Positions 36,129-42,206 of a DNA stretch of 64,000 nt are shown here, in pieces (positions within the stretch are counted from its first letter, which is position 1; each line of letters starts with the position of its first letter). Source of the stretch: Lytechinus pictus (Eukaryota > Echinodermata > Echinoidea > Temnopleuroida > Toxopneustidae); assembly GCF_037042905.1 (NCBI RefSeq), contig NC_087261.1, positions 14,954,217-15,018,216 on the forward strand, written 5' to 3'. Position numbers and translations under genes: made by a program. Under the pieces are notes generated by a model. That model made no database searches, was not told where the DNA came from, and worked only from the letters and a program-made list of their open reading frames with translations.

Positions 36129-36632
36129 CTGATGATGAAAATGATGACGGTAATGATGAAAATGATAATGATAATGATGATGATGATGATGATGATGGTG
36201 GTGATGAAGATGATGATGATGATGTTGTAGATGATGATCATCATCATGAAGATGATGATGATATGATGATGATGACGACGACGACGACGATGGCGATGAT
36301 GATGATGTTGTAGATGATGATGAAGATCATCATCATGAAGATGATGATGATATGATGATGACGACGACGACGACGATGGCGATGATGATGATGACGAGAC
36401 AATGGGTCGGTGGTAAAAAAAATGATTTAAAAATAGTTGTTATATTCGATAGGTGATTTTGCACCTCTAAGTATAGTCGTAAAATATATTAATAAACATA
36501 CACTGGTAAGACACATCTAAAGCAGGTGTGTACATTCATTTAAAATTATTTCTTAAATTTGATTTAATGTAGATCTAGAAATTTACCTGTCAAAATTGCA
36601 GTCATTATCAAGAACGTGATGTTGCTATCCAT
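12146..36632 (-). CDS. Secreted C-type lectin-like domain protein, five exons, 348 residues
   Basis: Minus-strand join of 36587-36632, 35566-35805, 34828-35103, 20605-20925 and 12146-12309: 1047 nt, one open frame of 348 codons plus TGA. All four junctions are phase 1, typical of shuffled extracellular modules. Layout: signal peptide (about 1-20, core FLIMTAILTG); Cys/basic region (21-95); CLGIPCSTGWCEETLNGYRC (97-116), the four-Cys first part of an EGF-like module; Thr/Pro/Glu-rich linker to about 187; C-type lectin-like domain (190-345). Sequons NYT, NST, NIT, NVS and NRT suggest heavy glycosylation. The usual EPN/QPD is EPP and the WND position reads WII, so canonical calcium-dependent sugar binding may be lost. 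Introns 3 and 4 are 13.9 and 8.3 kb. A donor-like CAAAG|GTGAGC overlaps the stop, so further 3' exons are possible. Ligand unknown. Confidence 0.8.
12458..12593 (-). CDS. Candidate alternative first exon with signal peptide, upstream of lectin exon 5
   Basis: ATG at 12593 opens MAKLSALIVFIVLCCATENS, a strong signal-peptide-like start, 45 codons to a donor-like TACG|GTATAT. That donor is phase 1, so splicing over a 148-bp intron to exon 5 (acceptor before 12309) stays in frame and would give a 99-residue secreted product carrying only the second half of the lectin domain. No family recognised for the rest of the exon. It could also be a chance intronic ORF. Confidence 0.3.
12594..12928. promoter_or_regulatory. 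Candidate bidirectional promoter
   Basis: 335 bp separate the minus-strand ATG at 12593 from the plus-strand ATG at 12929. The interval contains TCATTGGCTAGGAG (inverted CCAAT) near 12784, a CTCCGCCTACC block near 12699 and GTGCGCGTTC near 12668, more GC than the flanks. No clear TATA box. The assignment rests on the two flanking candidate first exons. Confidence 0.35.
12929..15629 (+). CDS. Candidate four-exon micro-gene, small single-pass membrane protein
   Basis: Join of 12929-12948, 14474-14570, 14971-14999 and 15572-15629 gives 67 residues. Reading: MDLRTLRLSLKNKKNSRGLP, then IWFKMMIISACIILQILIQ, then DDAVLQFPWR and TGVTDVFIQEIQQFKSLT. A basic N-terminus precedes one hydrophobic helix (about 22-38). 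Every junction fits GT-AG in frame, with strong acceptors (TTTCTTTCACAAACAG; TTTTTTCAATCTGCAG) and donors (CCG|GTGAGT; CAG|GTATAA; GAG|GTGATT). If the last intron is retained, a TGA at 15001-15003 ends a 49-residue form. ATTAAA at 15746-15751 could be its poly(A) signal. It lies antisense inside lectin intron 4. I do not recognise the family; organelle or ER membrane is a guess from size and topology. Confidence 0.5.
13300..14150. repeat. Cluster of AGATCTAGACCTA-type words
   Basis: At least ten occurrences of AGATCT, CTAGATCT, TAGGTCTAG or TAGGCCTA, unevenly spaced and not a simple tandem array. A second cluster is at 31440-31990. Such words are over-represented in echinoid sequence, to my knowledge. 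Confidence 0.5.
15780..16035. repeat. Poly-G and poly-T tracts, remnants of poly-G element ends
   Basis: G tract near 15817, T tract at 15960-15988, G tract at 15993-16007 and C tract at 16024. No complete element ends found. Confidence 0.6.
16150..16520. repeat. Degenerate tandem repeat, about 120 bp unit
   Basis: Three copies of AAACGGGTCC-type sequence followed by CAGGTGAAAGGGGCACAGAA start near 16169, 16298 and 16402. Each ends in a G tract and GGCACTTTTC/GGCATTTT. The 110-residue minus-strand ORF across it is a by-product. Confidence 0.6.
16959..17790. repeat. Two tandem units, each bounded by inverted AAAAGGGGTTAGG ends
   Basis: Unit 1 runs from GAGTTTAGTTGCAAAAGGGG TTAGG (16959) to GGACCTAACCCCTTTTGA (17352-17375). 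Unit 2 starts with the same left end at 17396 and ends with GGACCTAACCCCTTTTGAAA near 17760. The two units match along their length (TATTGCAATATTCTTAT, TTGGGTATAAAAGA, TTTCTATGGTATCATC). Extra internal copies of GGACCTAA(C/T)CCCTTTT are at 17180-17215 and 17582-17630. No ORF. Confidence 0.7.
18045..19885. mobile_element. Foldback (inverted-repeat) element of about 1.8 kb
   Basis: AACGAACGTAGAGGGCAGCA followed by AGGAAGGTCCACTC (18185-18240) is mirrored at 19728-19785. CCCAGAGCACTTTTTT then GATTGTAGAGTTGATTT (18271-18315) is mirrored at 19370-19405. The order A-B ... B'-A' is that of a foldback element, with an extra 290 bp between B' and A'. The loop has two GC-rich patches (18540-18620 and 19060-19130) unlike the AT-rich surroundings. 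No recognised protein. Confidence 0.6.
19935..20060 (-). mobile_element. Fragment of a SINE body (no tRNA head)
   Basis: Plus-strand CATGCAGTCAACGGATTCCA and ATCCACTCCCTGAGGAGTAT resemble the body of the 57355-57715 SINE (CATTGGATTC, TTTCCACTCCCTGGGGAGCA). Head and tail are missing. Confidence 0.4.
20395..20585. repeat. (ATT)n/(CAT)n microsatellite next to lectin exon 4
   Basis: Interrupted ATT, CAT, TCA triplets end about 20 bp before the exon-4 donor on the minus-strand side. The Met/Ile-rich minus-strand ORF is an artefact. Confidence 0.9.
20605..20925 (-). CDS. Lectin-like gene exon 4 (N-terminal half of the C-type lectin-like domain)
   Basis: Acceptor TTTTGCAG precedes 20925 and donor AGAA|GTATGT follows 20605. 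321 nt, phase 1 to phase 1. Encodes CPDDWFPGFRKCY, an ATGYCNS helix segment, YPSLLVPESDDEVQEFGNIL (the lectin LaSIxSxxEx block), LWLNC, FSCFTDRHG and VSQYR. The fold is incomplete without exon 5. Confidence 0.88.
21060..21430. repeat. Dispersed repeat with ATGAATATTCA...TTGTTCTTTTGTATTTT, copy 1
   Basis: CTTCATGAATATTCA, CCAATTGTTCTTTTGTATTT TGCTACATGAAACTATGTTT and AAATATTCATTGCTGC match the right-edge copy at 63620-64000. The left half here is more diverged. An ATT microsatellite (21000-21045) precedes it. Confidence 0.65.
21463..21846. mobile_element. MITE with AAAGGCCAC termini and GCACACCTT(A/G)CGA repeats
   Basis: TAAAGGCCACCGCACACCTT at the left is mirrored by GCTGTGGCCTTAATA at the right, 380 bp apart. 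An internal second copy of CCGCACACCTTGCGATCCGA lies at 21581-21600. Several GACTCG/CGAGTC words follow. No ORF. Confidence 0.65.
21850..22090 (-). mobile_element. tRNA-derived SINE, copy 2
   Basis: Minus strand: a degenerate A-box region (CCCAGTGGATTAG) and a perfect B box GGTTCGAATCC, then GCCATGGCG, TTCAGCAAGAAACTG, CACTCAACCCAGGTGAGGTA, GGTACCGGTAGG and a TATTATTATT tail. Confidence 0.85.
22225..22385. mobile_element. Poly-G element fragments (CACTGGCGTA, CAGTGGCGTA starts)
   Basis: TCACTGGCGTAAATCCGTG followed by a 14-G tract, then CAGTGGCGTACCGTGGGTCA C followed by an 11-G tract. Same terminal style as the complete element at 7149-7428. Confidence 0.55.
22480..22690 (+). promoter_or_regulatory. 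Candidate promoter of the 22690-25225 transcript
   Basis: Contains AACATGGCTGCCATTTGGCC (YY1-like GCCATTTGG), AATGACGTCAAAA (CRE) at 22578 and GTGATTGGATAAA (inverted CCAAT) at 22609. No TATA box at a convincing distance. The start site is inferred only. Confidence 0.35.
22690..25225 (+). ncRNA. Candidate three-exon spliced transcript, non-coding or sORF
   Basis: Exon 1 (about 22690-22871) ends at a strong donor AAA|GTAAGT. Exon 2 (24420-24544) lies between CATTGCAG and CAAG|GTATGT. Exon 3 starts at 25084 after ACCATGCAG, and AATAAA at 25199-25204 is followed by GT-rich sequence. The longest ATG-initiated ORF across exons 2-3 is 35 codons (24509-24544 + 25084-25155: MRNRISELKTCKVMQVVCVS, PGQIKKKYIGQVHNK). 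A frame without ATG stays open for about 62 codons over the exon 1-2 junction. It lies antisense within lectin intron 3. Exon 3 may instead start at 25093. Confidence 0.45.
25593..25759. mobile_element. Diverged hairpin MITE (GGACCCCATTTCAT family)
   Basis: TGGACCCCATTTCATTAAGA CT at the left is imperfectly mirrored by GTCTTCATAAAACAAGGACC C at the right. The middle (AACTTTGCCATT...AGTTACTATTACCATGG) resembles the intact hairpin at 63134-63292. 166 bp. Confidence 0.55.
26240..27480. other. Intronic stretch, only simple repeats recognised
   Basis: G tracts at 26897, 27004 and a C tract at 27127 mark old poly-G element ends. Otherwise AT-rich sequence without supported exons. Confidence 0.4.
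27497..27757 (-). CDS. Weak candidate first exon / sORF with TATA box
   Basis: A minus-strand ORF of 86 codons contains an internal ATG in excellent context (ACAAAATGGCG, 27689) opening MAELRAPGETPLLHPVRHGE and then ILEG; after ILE a donor-like GAAG|GTCAAA occurs. Upstream on the same strand are TATAAAG (about 27775) and an inverted CCAAT (GATTGGTCAA, about 27900). No downstream exon was identified and no family recognised. Part of the segment is a repeated motif (see 32810-32850), so it may be a dispersed promoter-like repeat. Confidence 0.25.
   Translation of the reverse strand: MWSSELMNYSCICKWGLRICPNVSDKMAELRAPGETPLLHPVRHGEILEGQKCTLLPFFTYKPMDPQLHGTPAKRRRGHNWPARTA
27765..27915 (-). promoter_or_regulatory. 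Candidate TATA/CCAAT promoter
   Basis: Minus strand: CGCTGATTGGTCAA (27899-27912), then GTCATATAAAGAG (27769-27781), about 30 bp before the start of the 27757 ORF. TCACGTGATG (E-box) lies between. Confidence 0.35.
28553..28735. mobile_element. Poly-G hAT-type element, right end truncated
   Basis: CAGGGCGGATCTAGGATTTT TCCAAAGGGGGG begins it. Internal AAATTTGAAAAGCAAAA and TCTTCACTTTCA blocks match the 7149-7428 element, and a C tract ends it at 28727. No right-hand GGATCCGCC end. Confidence 0.7.
28740..30200. other. Intronic AT-rich stretch with C/G tracts; no exon supported
   Basis: G tract at 29400, C tract at 29919, otherwise AT-rich sequence. No pair of splice sites with a consistent frame was seen. 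Confidence 0.4.
30220..30480 (-). repeat. Diverged tandem duplication, copy B
   Basis: AATACATGCAGTAATTCAGT TTGATA, GAGTCTCTAAAACAGGGGAT GTGAAGCAG and GACAGAAATGTTAGCAAT recur at 31205-31430. On the minus strand both copies hold a segment between a pyrimidine-rich CAACAG and an AAG. In this copy that segment carries a frame-breaking difference (CCCCTGTTTTAG instead of CCTCTTTTAG). Confidence 0.6.
31205..31430 (-). repeat. Diverged tandem duplication, copy A (possible exon)
   Basis: Minus strand: TCTATTCAACAG|AC at 31362 and CATAAAG|GTAAAA at 31272 bracket 91 nt whose one open frame reads HIEHDAASHPLLETRGLQDR then IKLQDPPDS-stop. It is open only if entered in phase 1, and I found no upstream exon supplying that phase. 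Coding status unresolved. Confidence 0.4.
32612..32658 (-). CDS. Weak candidate first coding exon
   Basis: Minus strand ATG at 32658 opens MTSPAQKKIISLKDF and runs into a very good donor, TTTTCG|GTGAGT, in phase 2. A CRE-like TGACGTCA overlaps the second codon. No downstream exon with matching phase was found in the next 1.3 kb, and the copy-A segment at 31362 does not fit. Could be part of the 5' UTR of a non-coding transcript. Confidence 0.25.
33055..33660 (+). repeat. Array of GCGAGCGCGAAGCGCGAGC units, forward orientation
   Basis: AATGCGAGCGCGAAGCGCGA GCTGAAA occurs at about 33111, 33211 and 33325, with decayed units near 33437 and 33641. Spacing is about 100-115 bp, and the intervening sequence is far more diverged than the motif (shared ATGCGAG, CTGAAAATT and GGACATTTTAA words). 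Adjacent to lectin exon 3. Confidence 0.8.
33830..34330. mobile_element. Two poly-G element ends (CAGTGGCGTAA family)
   Basis: At 33852-33906 TCAGCCGATGGGGGGG...CCCCCCGTAGTTACGCCACTG, and at 34255-34330 CATCCCCCCCC...CCCCGGGATTTACGCCAGTG. Both end in the reverse complement of C(A/T)(G/C)TGGCGTAA. Confidence 0.6.
34828..35103 (-). CDS. Lectin-like gene exon 3 (EGF-like half-module and mucin-like linker)
   Basis: Acceptor AAATTTAG precedes 35103 and donor GATG|GTCAGT follows 34828. 276 nt, phase 1 to phase 1. Starts with a CxxxPCxTGxCxETxNGYxC pattern typical of the first four cysteines of an EGF module; the last two expected cysteines are absent. The rest is a loose EPTxNT/EATPNT/EPAPTT repeat rich in Thr, Pro and Glu. 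Confidence 0.8.
35290..35540 (-). mobile_element. tRNA-derived SINE, copy 3
   Basis: Minus strand head contains a B-box-like GGATCAAACCC, then CTCTGGCAAGGCGTTTATCT and a body with GGTGAACTAAATGGC. It lies in lectin intron 2 between exons 3 and 2. A box eroded. Confidence 0.65.
35566..35805 (-). CDS. Lectin-like gene exon 2 (Cys/basic domain)
   Basis: Acceptor CTTTCTTTAG precedes 35805 and donor CCCAG|GTATTA follows 35566. 240 nt, phase 1 to phase 1. Encodes AIDWNPQQQKKTCFNVEYGL, NYTMSYFVPCKKKTY and a basic RRKQKRRHH patch that could be a processing site. Cys in TCF, VPCK, NGCR and IICR. No family recognised. Confidence 0.75.
35875..36400. repeat. (GAT)n/(GGT)n microsatellite block
   Basis: About 520 bp of GAT, GAC, GGT and CAT triplets including a larger repeat of about 75 bp (ATGATGATCATCATCATGAA at 36229, and again near 36316). 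The Asp-rich plus frame and Ile/Ser/His-rich minus frames are by-products. It sits in lectin intron 1. Confidence 0.95.
36587..36632 (-). CDS. Lectin-like gene exon 1 (signal peptide)
   Basis: ATG at 36632-36630 opens MDSNITFLIMTAILT. The donor ACAG|GTAAAT follows 36587. 46 nt, phase 1 out. The hydrophobic core is short; exon 2 adds GAIQA as a plausible cleavage region. Confidence 0.75.
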
Positions 36633-36639
36633 ACCTATG

Positions 36640-37590
36640 TAGTTTTGTCTTGGCCAGCTGAGTAGGGGTACTATGTAAGTATCTGTAGAGATGTTTTTAA
36701 TTCTAATGGTTTTTTTTCTAAACTAGATAGCCAGAAACGTATCTAGGGTGCTTTACGCCAATTCGAAGTCACACGATGTTACTCAATGGCGTACTCCCGA
36801 GGCTCGAGCTAAAATTTCGGCCCTCCCAGCCAGCTGTGGCCGTACTGATTTAAACAACATAATATTATAATGTATTGGGTGGTTCATTGATTCATTCTTC
36901 GCTATGGAAACTTTGATAAGTTACTCAAGGCCCTCGATCATGTACGCTTGTGCTCCGAATGTCTGTTAGCTAACGCTCCATAACCCCCCCTCCGGTCTTC
37001 ACGACGGTAGATGCAGCTTCCCTGAGAGGTTGTATATATTATGTGCGATTCAACTTTCTATATTTCCTATATCCCTCATTTATGCCATTTTGCGCCCCGT
37101 TCGCCGGGTTCGGCAAGTCTTCTGTGATCACCCCCCCCCCCTTCTCCCGTACGTGATTTCACAAGCAATTAAGAGCTTTGTAACTATGATCCTTGTTGTC
37201 GTTGGACCATTTGTTACCTGGAAACGTAGGAGATGCCTTTTACCATGGACCTCTAGAGAGTAGGTCCATGCTTTTACCCATCGTAATAAGTTTCTCCGCT
37301 AAGCTTTTCGGCTTATGTTATAATAGACAAAAACCTGTATCGCTATTGGTAGTTTGTCACGTATCATATTGGCTTTTAGATTGTAGAATCATGAGCTTCG
37401 TGCTTTAATCACTATTCACATTTAATTTTTTTTTCTTTGCAATCGTCATTCTGTGGGCTTTACTTTGTGTTTAATGATCCTCTTTATAAGTTTGGCTAAA
37501 GTCCTCTCTTTCCGGCAACCCCGTGCAATATTTCTTTTCAACAAACATGATCCCATAAACAATGTGAGCGCGAAGTGGAACCTTATACAT
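36640..37590. other. Upstream flank of the lectin gene; no clear promoter element
   Basis: Contains a short palindrome CATGGACCTCTAGAGAGTAG GTCCATG (37243-37269), a C tract at 37131 and a decayed GTGAGCGCGAAGTGG unit at 37565. No TATA/CCAAT pair at a convincing distance from 36632. Confidence 0.4.
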
Positions 37591-38088
37591 GTATATATAT
37601 ATAGGCGTAAATAATTCAAGCATTGACGCTAGACGTAGCTTCCAAGTATCTCTTTTATTGCTAGCTTTCGGCCTGTAGGGCCTTCATCAGGCCTATAATG
37701 CATTTAAACAAACAAAATAGAACAAAACCATACAAATAAAATCGTAATAACAACAAAGTAAATAAAGGGTAACAAAGGGTACAGAACAGAAGGGTTACAG
37801 TAAGATAACAAAAAATAACAACAGAGGGGGTAATGACTTAAACGAGATGGTGGAATAAAATAGAAACGATTGGGAAACTTAAGTGTGTGGAAAGACAATG
37901 TATTTGCCGGCATTGAAATTAACTTGGGTTTCTGTGCATCTGGAGGAGTAGTAAGTCTTGTGTAGTTAATACTGCGACTAAAAATAGAGGATAATGTTTC
38001 ATGTAAAATGACAACTCGTTTCAGTATTATTCTATATCTTGTATTTGAGTACATATATACATGTATATATATATACAGTATATATATA
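37590..38088 (+). repeat. Composite dispersed repeat, copy 2 (longer copy)
   Basis: Starts near GGCGTAAATAATTCAAGC and contains CTTTCGGCCTGTAGGGCCTT CATCAGG, as seen in Penelope-like and other marine-invertebrate repeats. From 37902 it matches 5283-5460 (TTTGCCGGCATTGAAATTAA, GAGTAGTAAGTCTTGTGTAG). It ends in a TA tract into which a mariner-like element is inserted. Class uncertain. Confidence 0.6.
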
Positions 38089-39070
38089 CAGTGCGTATCA
38101 AAAAAAGTTTACACTTTGAAAAAGCCCTGGGAATTAAAAAATATACAACATATGGGTAATTTTTTCACATGTATTCTTGGGTTTGGGTCTCTTCTGTCCA
38201 ATGAAAGTAAAAGTTTTAACAGAATGTTACACTTGAGTGAGCACTTTCCATTTTCGTAAAGCTCGCAGAAATCTGTTTGCGCAGAAATGCTCGCTTTCAC
38301 GCTGTGTCAAGGGGAAAGGGCGAAATCAAACTTACCCTGCGAAACATTTTTCATACATTTCCTTTGCACTTTTAGTCAATTGAAATAAAACGGATACATT
38401 CAAGCATAACCATTTTGCCACCCAAACTGAAATTTCAACACTTAGTAAGCACAACCTTTAACTCTTTTTGTGCCAGCTGGATCTGAGGACATAACTGAAT
38501 CTGAAAAAAATTTATATCAAACATTTCCAGCATATTTCACTAAGTTTTTATCATTTAAAGTGGGTTTACATTTCATCTTTAATTTAATACTTGTTTCTCC
38601 ACACTTTTTCCAAGCTTGACAATAATTAACCAAATGAAAATAAAGCCTTAGCCATTTCATGTAGACGACAGCTTAGTGTAAAGCAAATATCGTCACGATG
38701 GCCTCGGTGTGTGGGGGAGTGGGATGGGGTGCAATGCACTCTTTGAAATGTTTTGGGCAAGGAAACAAGTTAAAAAAGGGAAAAGATATCTTCAAATCAA
38801 TTATACAATCTAAATTTCATGTGTTCTTCATGATTAAGGTCTACTTTTATTTGCATAACTATTTCAAAGTTCTGCGCAAATCATTTTTTCACTAACTTTT
38901 CGAAAGTAAGTGGTGCTCACTCAAGCGGAAATATTTTTCGACAGTTATATCGTCATTTGCTTAAAATGGATCTGTACCAATGTTAATATGTGGAAAAATC
39001 TTCAGGATATTACAAATGTATAATTTTACAGGATTTTTTCTAAGTGTAAACTTTTTTTTGATACGCACTA
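38089..39070. mobile_element. Tc1/mariner-like non-autonomous element, about 980 bp
   Basis: CAGTGCGTATCAAAAAAAGT TTACACTT at the left is mirrored by AAGTGTAAACTTTTTTTTGATACGCACT at the right. TA precedes the left end. Inner mirrored words (CTTGAGTGAGCAC at 38233; GTGCTCACTCAAG at 38911) extend the arms. No transposase ORF, so it would depend on a helper. Confidence 0.8.
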
Positions 39071-39159
39071 AACATATGTATATAAATATATATATATACT
39101 GATCCCAAAAGAGTGCGTTGTTTGACATTTGACATTTGAAAAATCACGAGGACGTCGGT

Positions 39160-39490
39160 CAGTAAGTGAATAATACGAGCGCGAAGCGCGGCCTTATACT
39201 TTTGGACGATTTGCTATAAACCTGACAGTCTATGATTTTTTTCTTTGAATTTTGCGGCCCTTATTATACTTTCTTGTCAATTTTGCGCCCATTGCCTTTA
39301 CAATCAATGTGTGGCTCATTAAGATTACTATCGATCGGCGACCCATAAAGTTAAATCAAGATCAGGTTGGCCCAATTAAATTGTAGGTTTTTCTGGCGCC
39401 CCTTAATTAAGATCGAATCGCTTCCTAATTAAGTTTTAGGTCAATTTAGAGCGCCCCGCTCCTCATTTTCGGGTCAAATTTGATGTTCCT
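39160..39490. repeat. Minisatellite with GCGCCC/TTAATTAAG words, left half
   Basis: Degenerate units of about 40 bp such as TTTCTGGCGCCCCTTAATTA AGATC and TTAGGTCAATTTAGAGCGCC CC. The array continues at 40331-40650 after an inserted MITE. A GAGCGCGAAGCGCGGCC unit precedes it at 39177. Confidence 0.55.
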
Positions 39491-39491
39491 A

Positions 39492-40330
39492 CACTGTAAA
39501 AAAAAAAAATTAGTAGAAATTACTTAATAAAATTGTGGCAAAAAATTGCCTTAATTTTTTCAAGTATTTATGACTTTGGCAGTTTTAAGTAAAATTTACT
39601 TATTTTCTTTGCTTCCATTTTACTCAAGAAAATTAAGTTACAATAACTTAATTCAATTAAGTAAAACAATCAACAAAATATTTGAAAATATCAAATGGGG
39701 GAGTGGACTTTCGTGATTCGAAAGTCCGCTCCCCCATCGTCCCACTTTTGGTGGCATCATTTTCATTTTAGACATGTTTTATCCAAATATTAGACTTTGT
39801 GAATTGTCACTTACCTGTACATGTATAGGTACTGACATTTATATTTATACGCGATCGTTTCATTCTTACAAATAAAACAGTGAGAATAATTTTCTGCTAA
39901 ATGACTATTTAATATTGCCTTTTCATTTATTCAACAAAAGAATACAATAGTTAGCACACCCTTATCCAAAACAATTTCAAACACAAATAGATATGACAGT
40001 TATTAAAAAAAAAAAACATTTACTTGCTCTAATGAATATTCATGCATTATTTAAATATGGCGTTAATTGAAAAATATAAGTACATTCAACATGATTTTAT
40101 AAGTAACAATCATCTTTGCCTAATTGAGTTAGATTTACTCAATCAAAGCAAGCTATCAATACGTGAATTTTCTTAAATGTATATTGAACCCAAATAAATC
40201 AAGTAAATCAAGTAAATTAAAAGACAAGTTGAAACTACTTAAAAACAACGAAAAATAATTACAAATTGTAAATTCTACTTAAATACATTAAGTGTTAACT
40301 ACTGATTCAAATATTTTTTTTTACAGTGTA
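39492..40330. mobile_element. MITE (CACTGTAAAAAAAA termini) inserted at TA
   Basis: TA|CACTGTAAAAAAAAAAAA TTAGTAGAAATTACTTAA at the left and TTAAGTGTTAACTACTGATT then TTTTTTTTACAGTG|TA at the right. Arms of at least 40 bp with mismatches, TA duplicated. Internally rich in ACTTAATT. It splits the minisatellite. About 840 bp, no ORF. Confidence 0.75.
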
Positions 40331-40650
40331 TATAGTCGCAGTTCAGCGTCATTCCATTGCCCATAAGATTTTATTTTAGTGCCCGTAACAAAATGTTTTC
40401 TCGGTGCCCATAATTTTAAGACCCTATTCGCAGCACCCATGATTTCTGGTCTATTTAGCACCCCTGGGTTTAAACCTTCCGTCGCCCCTAATTAAGATCA
40501 TTATTTTTTTTCCTCCCCGACCCCCGATTTAAAGTTCAATTTGCCGCTCATAATTTACTGCAATATATGGTGCCCCTATTTTAAATCCAATTAACTCAAT
40601 TCTCGTTCAAATAATTCGCGTCCCTCAAGTTGTTAATTCATTGCCCCCCT
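40331..40650. repeat. Minisatellite with GCCCATAATTTTAAG words, right half
   Basis: Continuation of the 39160-39490 array: TTGCCCATAAGATTTTATTT TAG, GGTGCCCATAATTTTAAG, CAGCACCCATGATTTCTGG and similar, about 40 bp apart. Confidence 0.55.
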
Positions 40651-40654
40651 ATAA

Positions 40655-40830
40655 TATTCTCCCTCTCTATCTTTTCTCTTTCGCTTCCCTCTCGACCCTC
40701 GTTTTTTCCTTCCATTTCCCCTTTATTTCTTTCTGTTTTTTCTTCTTTTTTAAAATCATCTCTCTGCTTTCCGTTTTCGTCCAGTCTCCTTTCCCATACC
40801 CTCTTTACTTCCCCAGAATAATCACTAGGG
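40655..40830. repeat. Pyrimidine-rich tract
   Basis: About 170 bp almost wholly C/T on the plus strand (TCTCCCTCTCTATCTTTTCT C...). Long Ser/Phe ORFs here are compositional. Confidence 0.7.
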
Positions 40831-41016
40831 CCTATCTGCTTTCCCCTTTTTGGCACCCCTTTTCGCCGGCATGGTGGTATTGCCACGGGAATTCTAAAGC
40901 GGGAGGTAGTCAGGAGGGCAAAAAAAAAGATGTCGGGGTGCATAAGAGCGGATTTCTCTACATTTTGTTTTCTTCATTCATTTTTACCCCTTGGTGCCGC
41001 CACTTTCCCAGGACCA

Positions 41017-41245
41017 GGGGCGGATCCAGGATTTTCCAAAGGGGGGGGCACATTTATAAAAGGGGGTTTTAACCAAAAAATAAGGTTATTTCGTCCACTA
41101 AAAAAATTGACAAGCAAGAGAAAAAAGGTCTTCACATTCAAAGGGTGTGTGGACACTTTAACGCCATTATTACATCACAAATTTTAATTGTGCCTCTCAA
41201 AAGGGGTGGCTTTGCCCCTTTGCCCCCCCCCCCCCCCCCCCCCGG
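41017..41245. mobile_element. Poly-G hAT-type element, right end truncated
   Basis: CAGGGGCGGATCCAGGATTT TCCAAAGGGG at the left; internal TTGACAAGCAAGAGAAA, GGTCTTCACATTCAAAGG and TGTGCCTCTCAAAAGGGG match 7149-7428. It ends in an 18-C tract abutting the next element, with no GGATCCGCC right end. Confidence 0.75.
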
Positions 41246-41246
41246 C

Positions 41247-41660
41247 CCGCGCGTTTCCGTTTTACACCCTGGCGAAGGCATTTTCCGCAAAAATAGCCAC
41301 AAAGCGACTAGTGAAGAGTCTACACACGTCGCTGGTTGCAGCGTGCGACACAGGCGAGCCCCACACCACCGCATGCAATCTGCACAGTTACTGATCAGAG
41401 CATAGAGTTCCTCGGCACTGCATGTACAGAGAGCAGTCATATGAGTGAAATCCGAACATGCTTTTGCAGTTACGTTTTTTTAATGAAAAGTTATGAAAAA
41501 GTTTTTTTTTTCTAAATATAAAATATTAACTAAATGAATAGAATGACAGACAAAATAAAAATAAACAGATACATATAATAGAAAGAAAATTGAAGTTTGA
41601 TGGATTGATACACTTAGATGCCGAAAGATAGATATAGAAGACTGATAAATAGATAGAGAC

Positions 41661-41711
<51 letters not shown>

Positions 41712-41793
41712 GAAGTAGATAGCGAGAGAGAAAGACAGAGAGATGGATAGATAGATAGATGGGGGGAGAGAACTTGAGAGATGGAGAGATGTT

Positions 41794-41866
<73 letters not shown>

Positions 41867-42174
41867 AGATAGATAGATAGATTGATATAGAGAGAGAACT
41901 AGAGAAAGACAGATGGATAGATAGAGAGAGAGAGACAGAGAAGATTAATAGATAGATACTGTAGTTACATAGATAGATGGATAGATAGATAGATAGATAT
42001 ATAATTTGAGAGATAGATACATAGACGGATAGAGAGAAAAAGACAGACAGATGGATAGATAGAGAGAATTTGAGAGAGATATATATATATATATATAGTT
42101 AGCCTCGCTTCATCTCATTATGTTAAATATTCACAACTCAACAGCGATTGGTAGAAGTAAACTTATCATCACAC

Positions 42175-42206
<32 letters not shown>

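Noticed and set aside
35867..36313. Asp-rich plus ORF and Ile/Ser/His-rich minus ORFs.
   Set aside because: Products of the (GAT)n microsatellite inside lectin intron 1.
37655..37700. Hammerhead-ribozyme-like core on the minus strand (CTGATGA, GGCC-loop-GGCC, GAAA).
   Set aside because: An extra A separates CTGATGA from stem II, and I could not form convincing stems I and III around a NUH cleavage site. The string is probably just a conserved part of the retroelement-like repeat.
40641..41072. 143-codon plus ORF rich in Phe and Ser.
   Set aside because: It reads a pyrimidine tract and then the start of a poly-G transposon.
41640..42110. CRISPR-like regular repetition.
   Set aside because: Simple GATA microsatellite with no spacers of constant length and no direct-repeat structure; the genome is eukaryotic.
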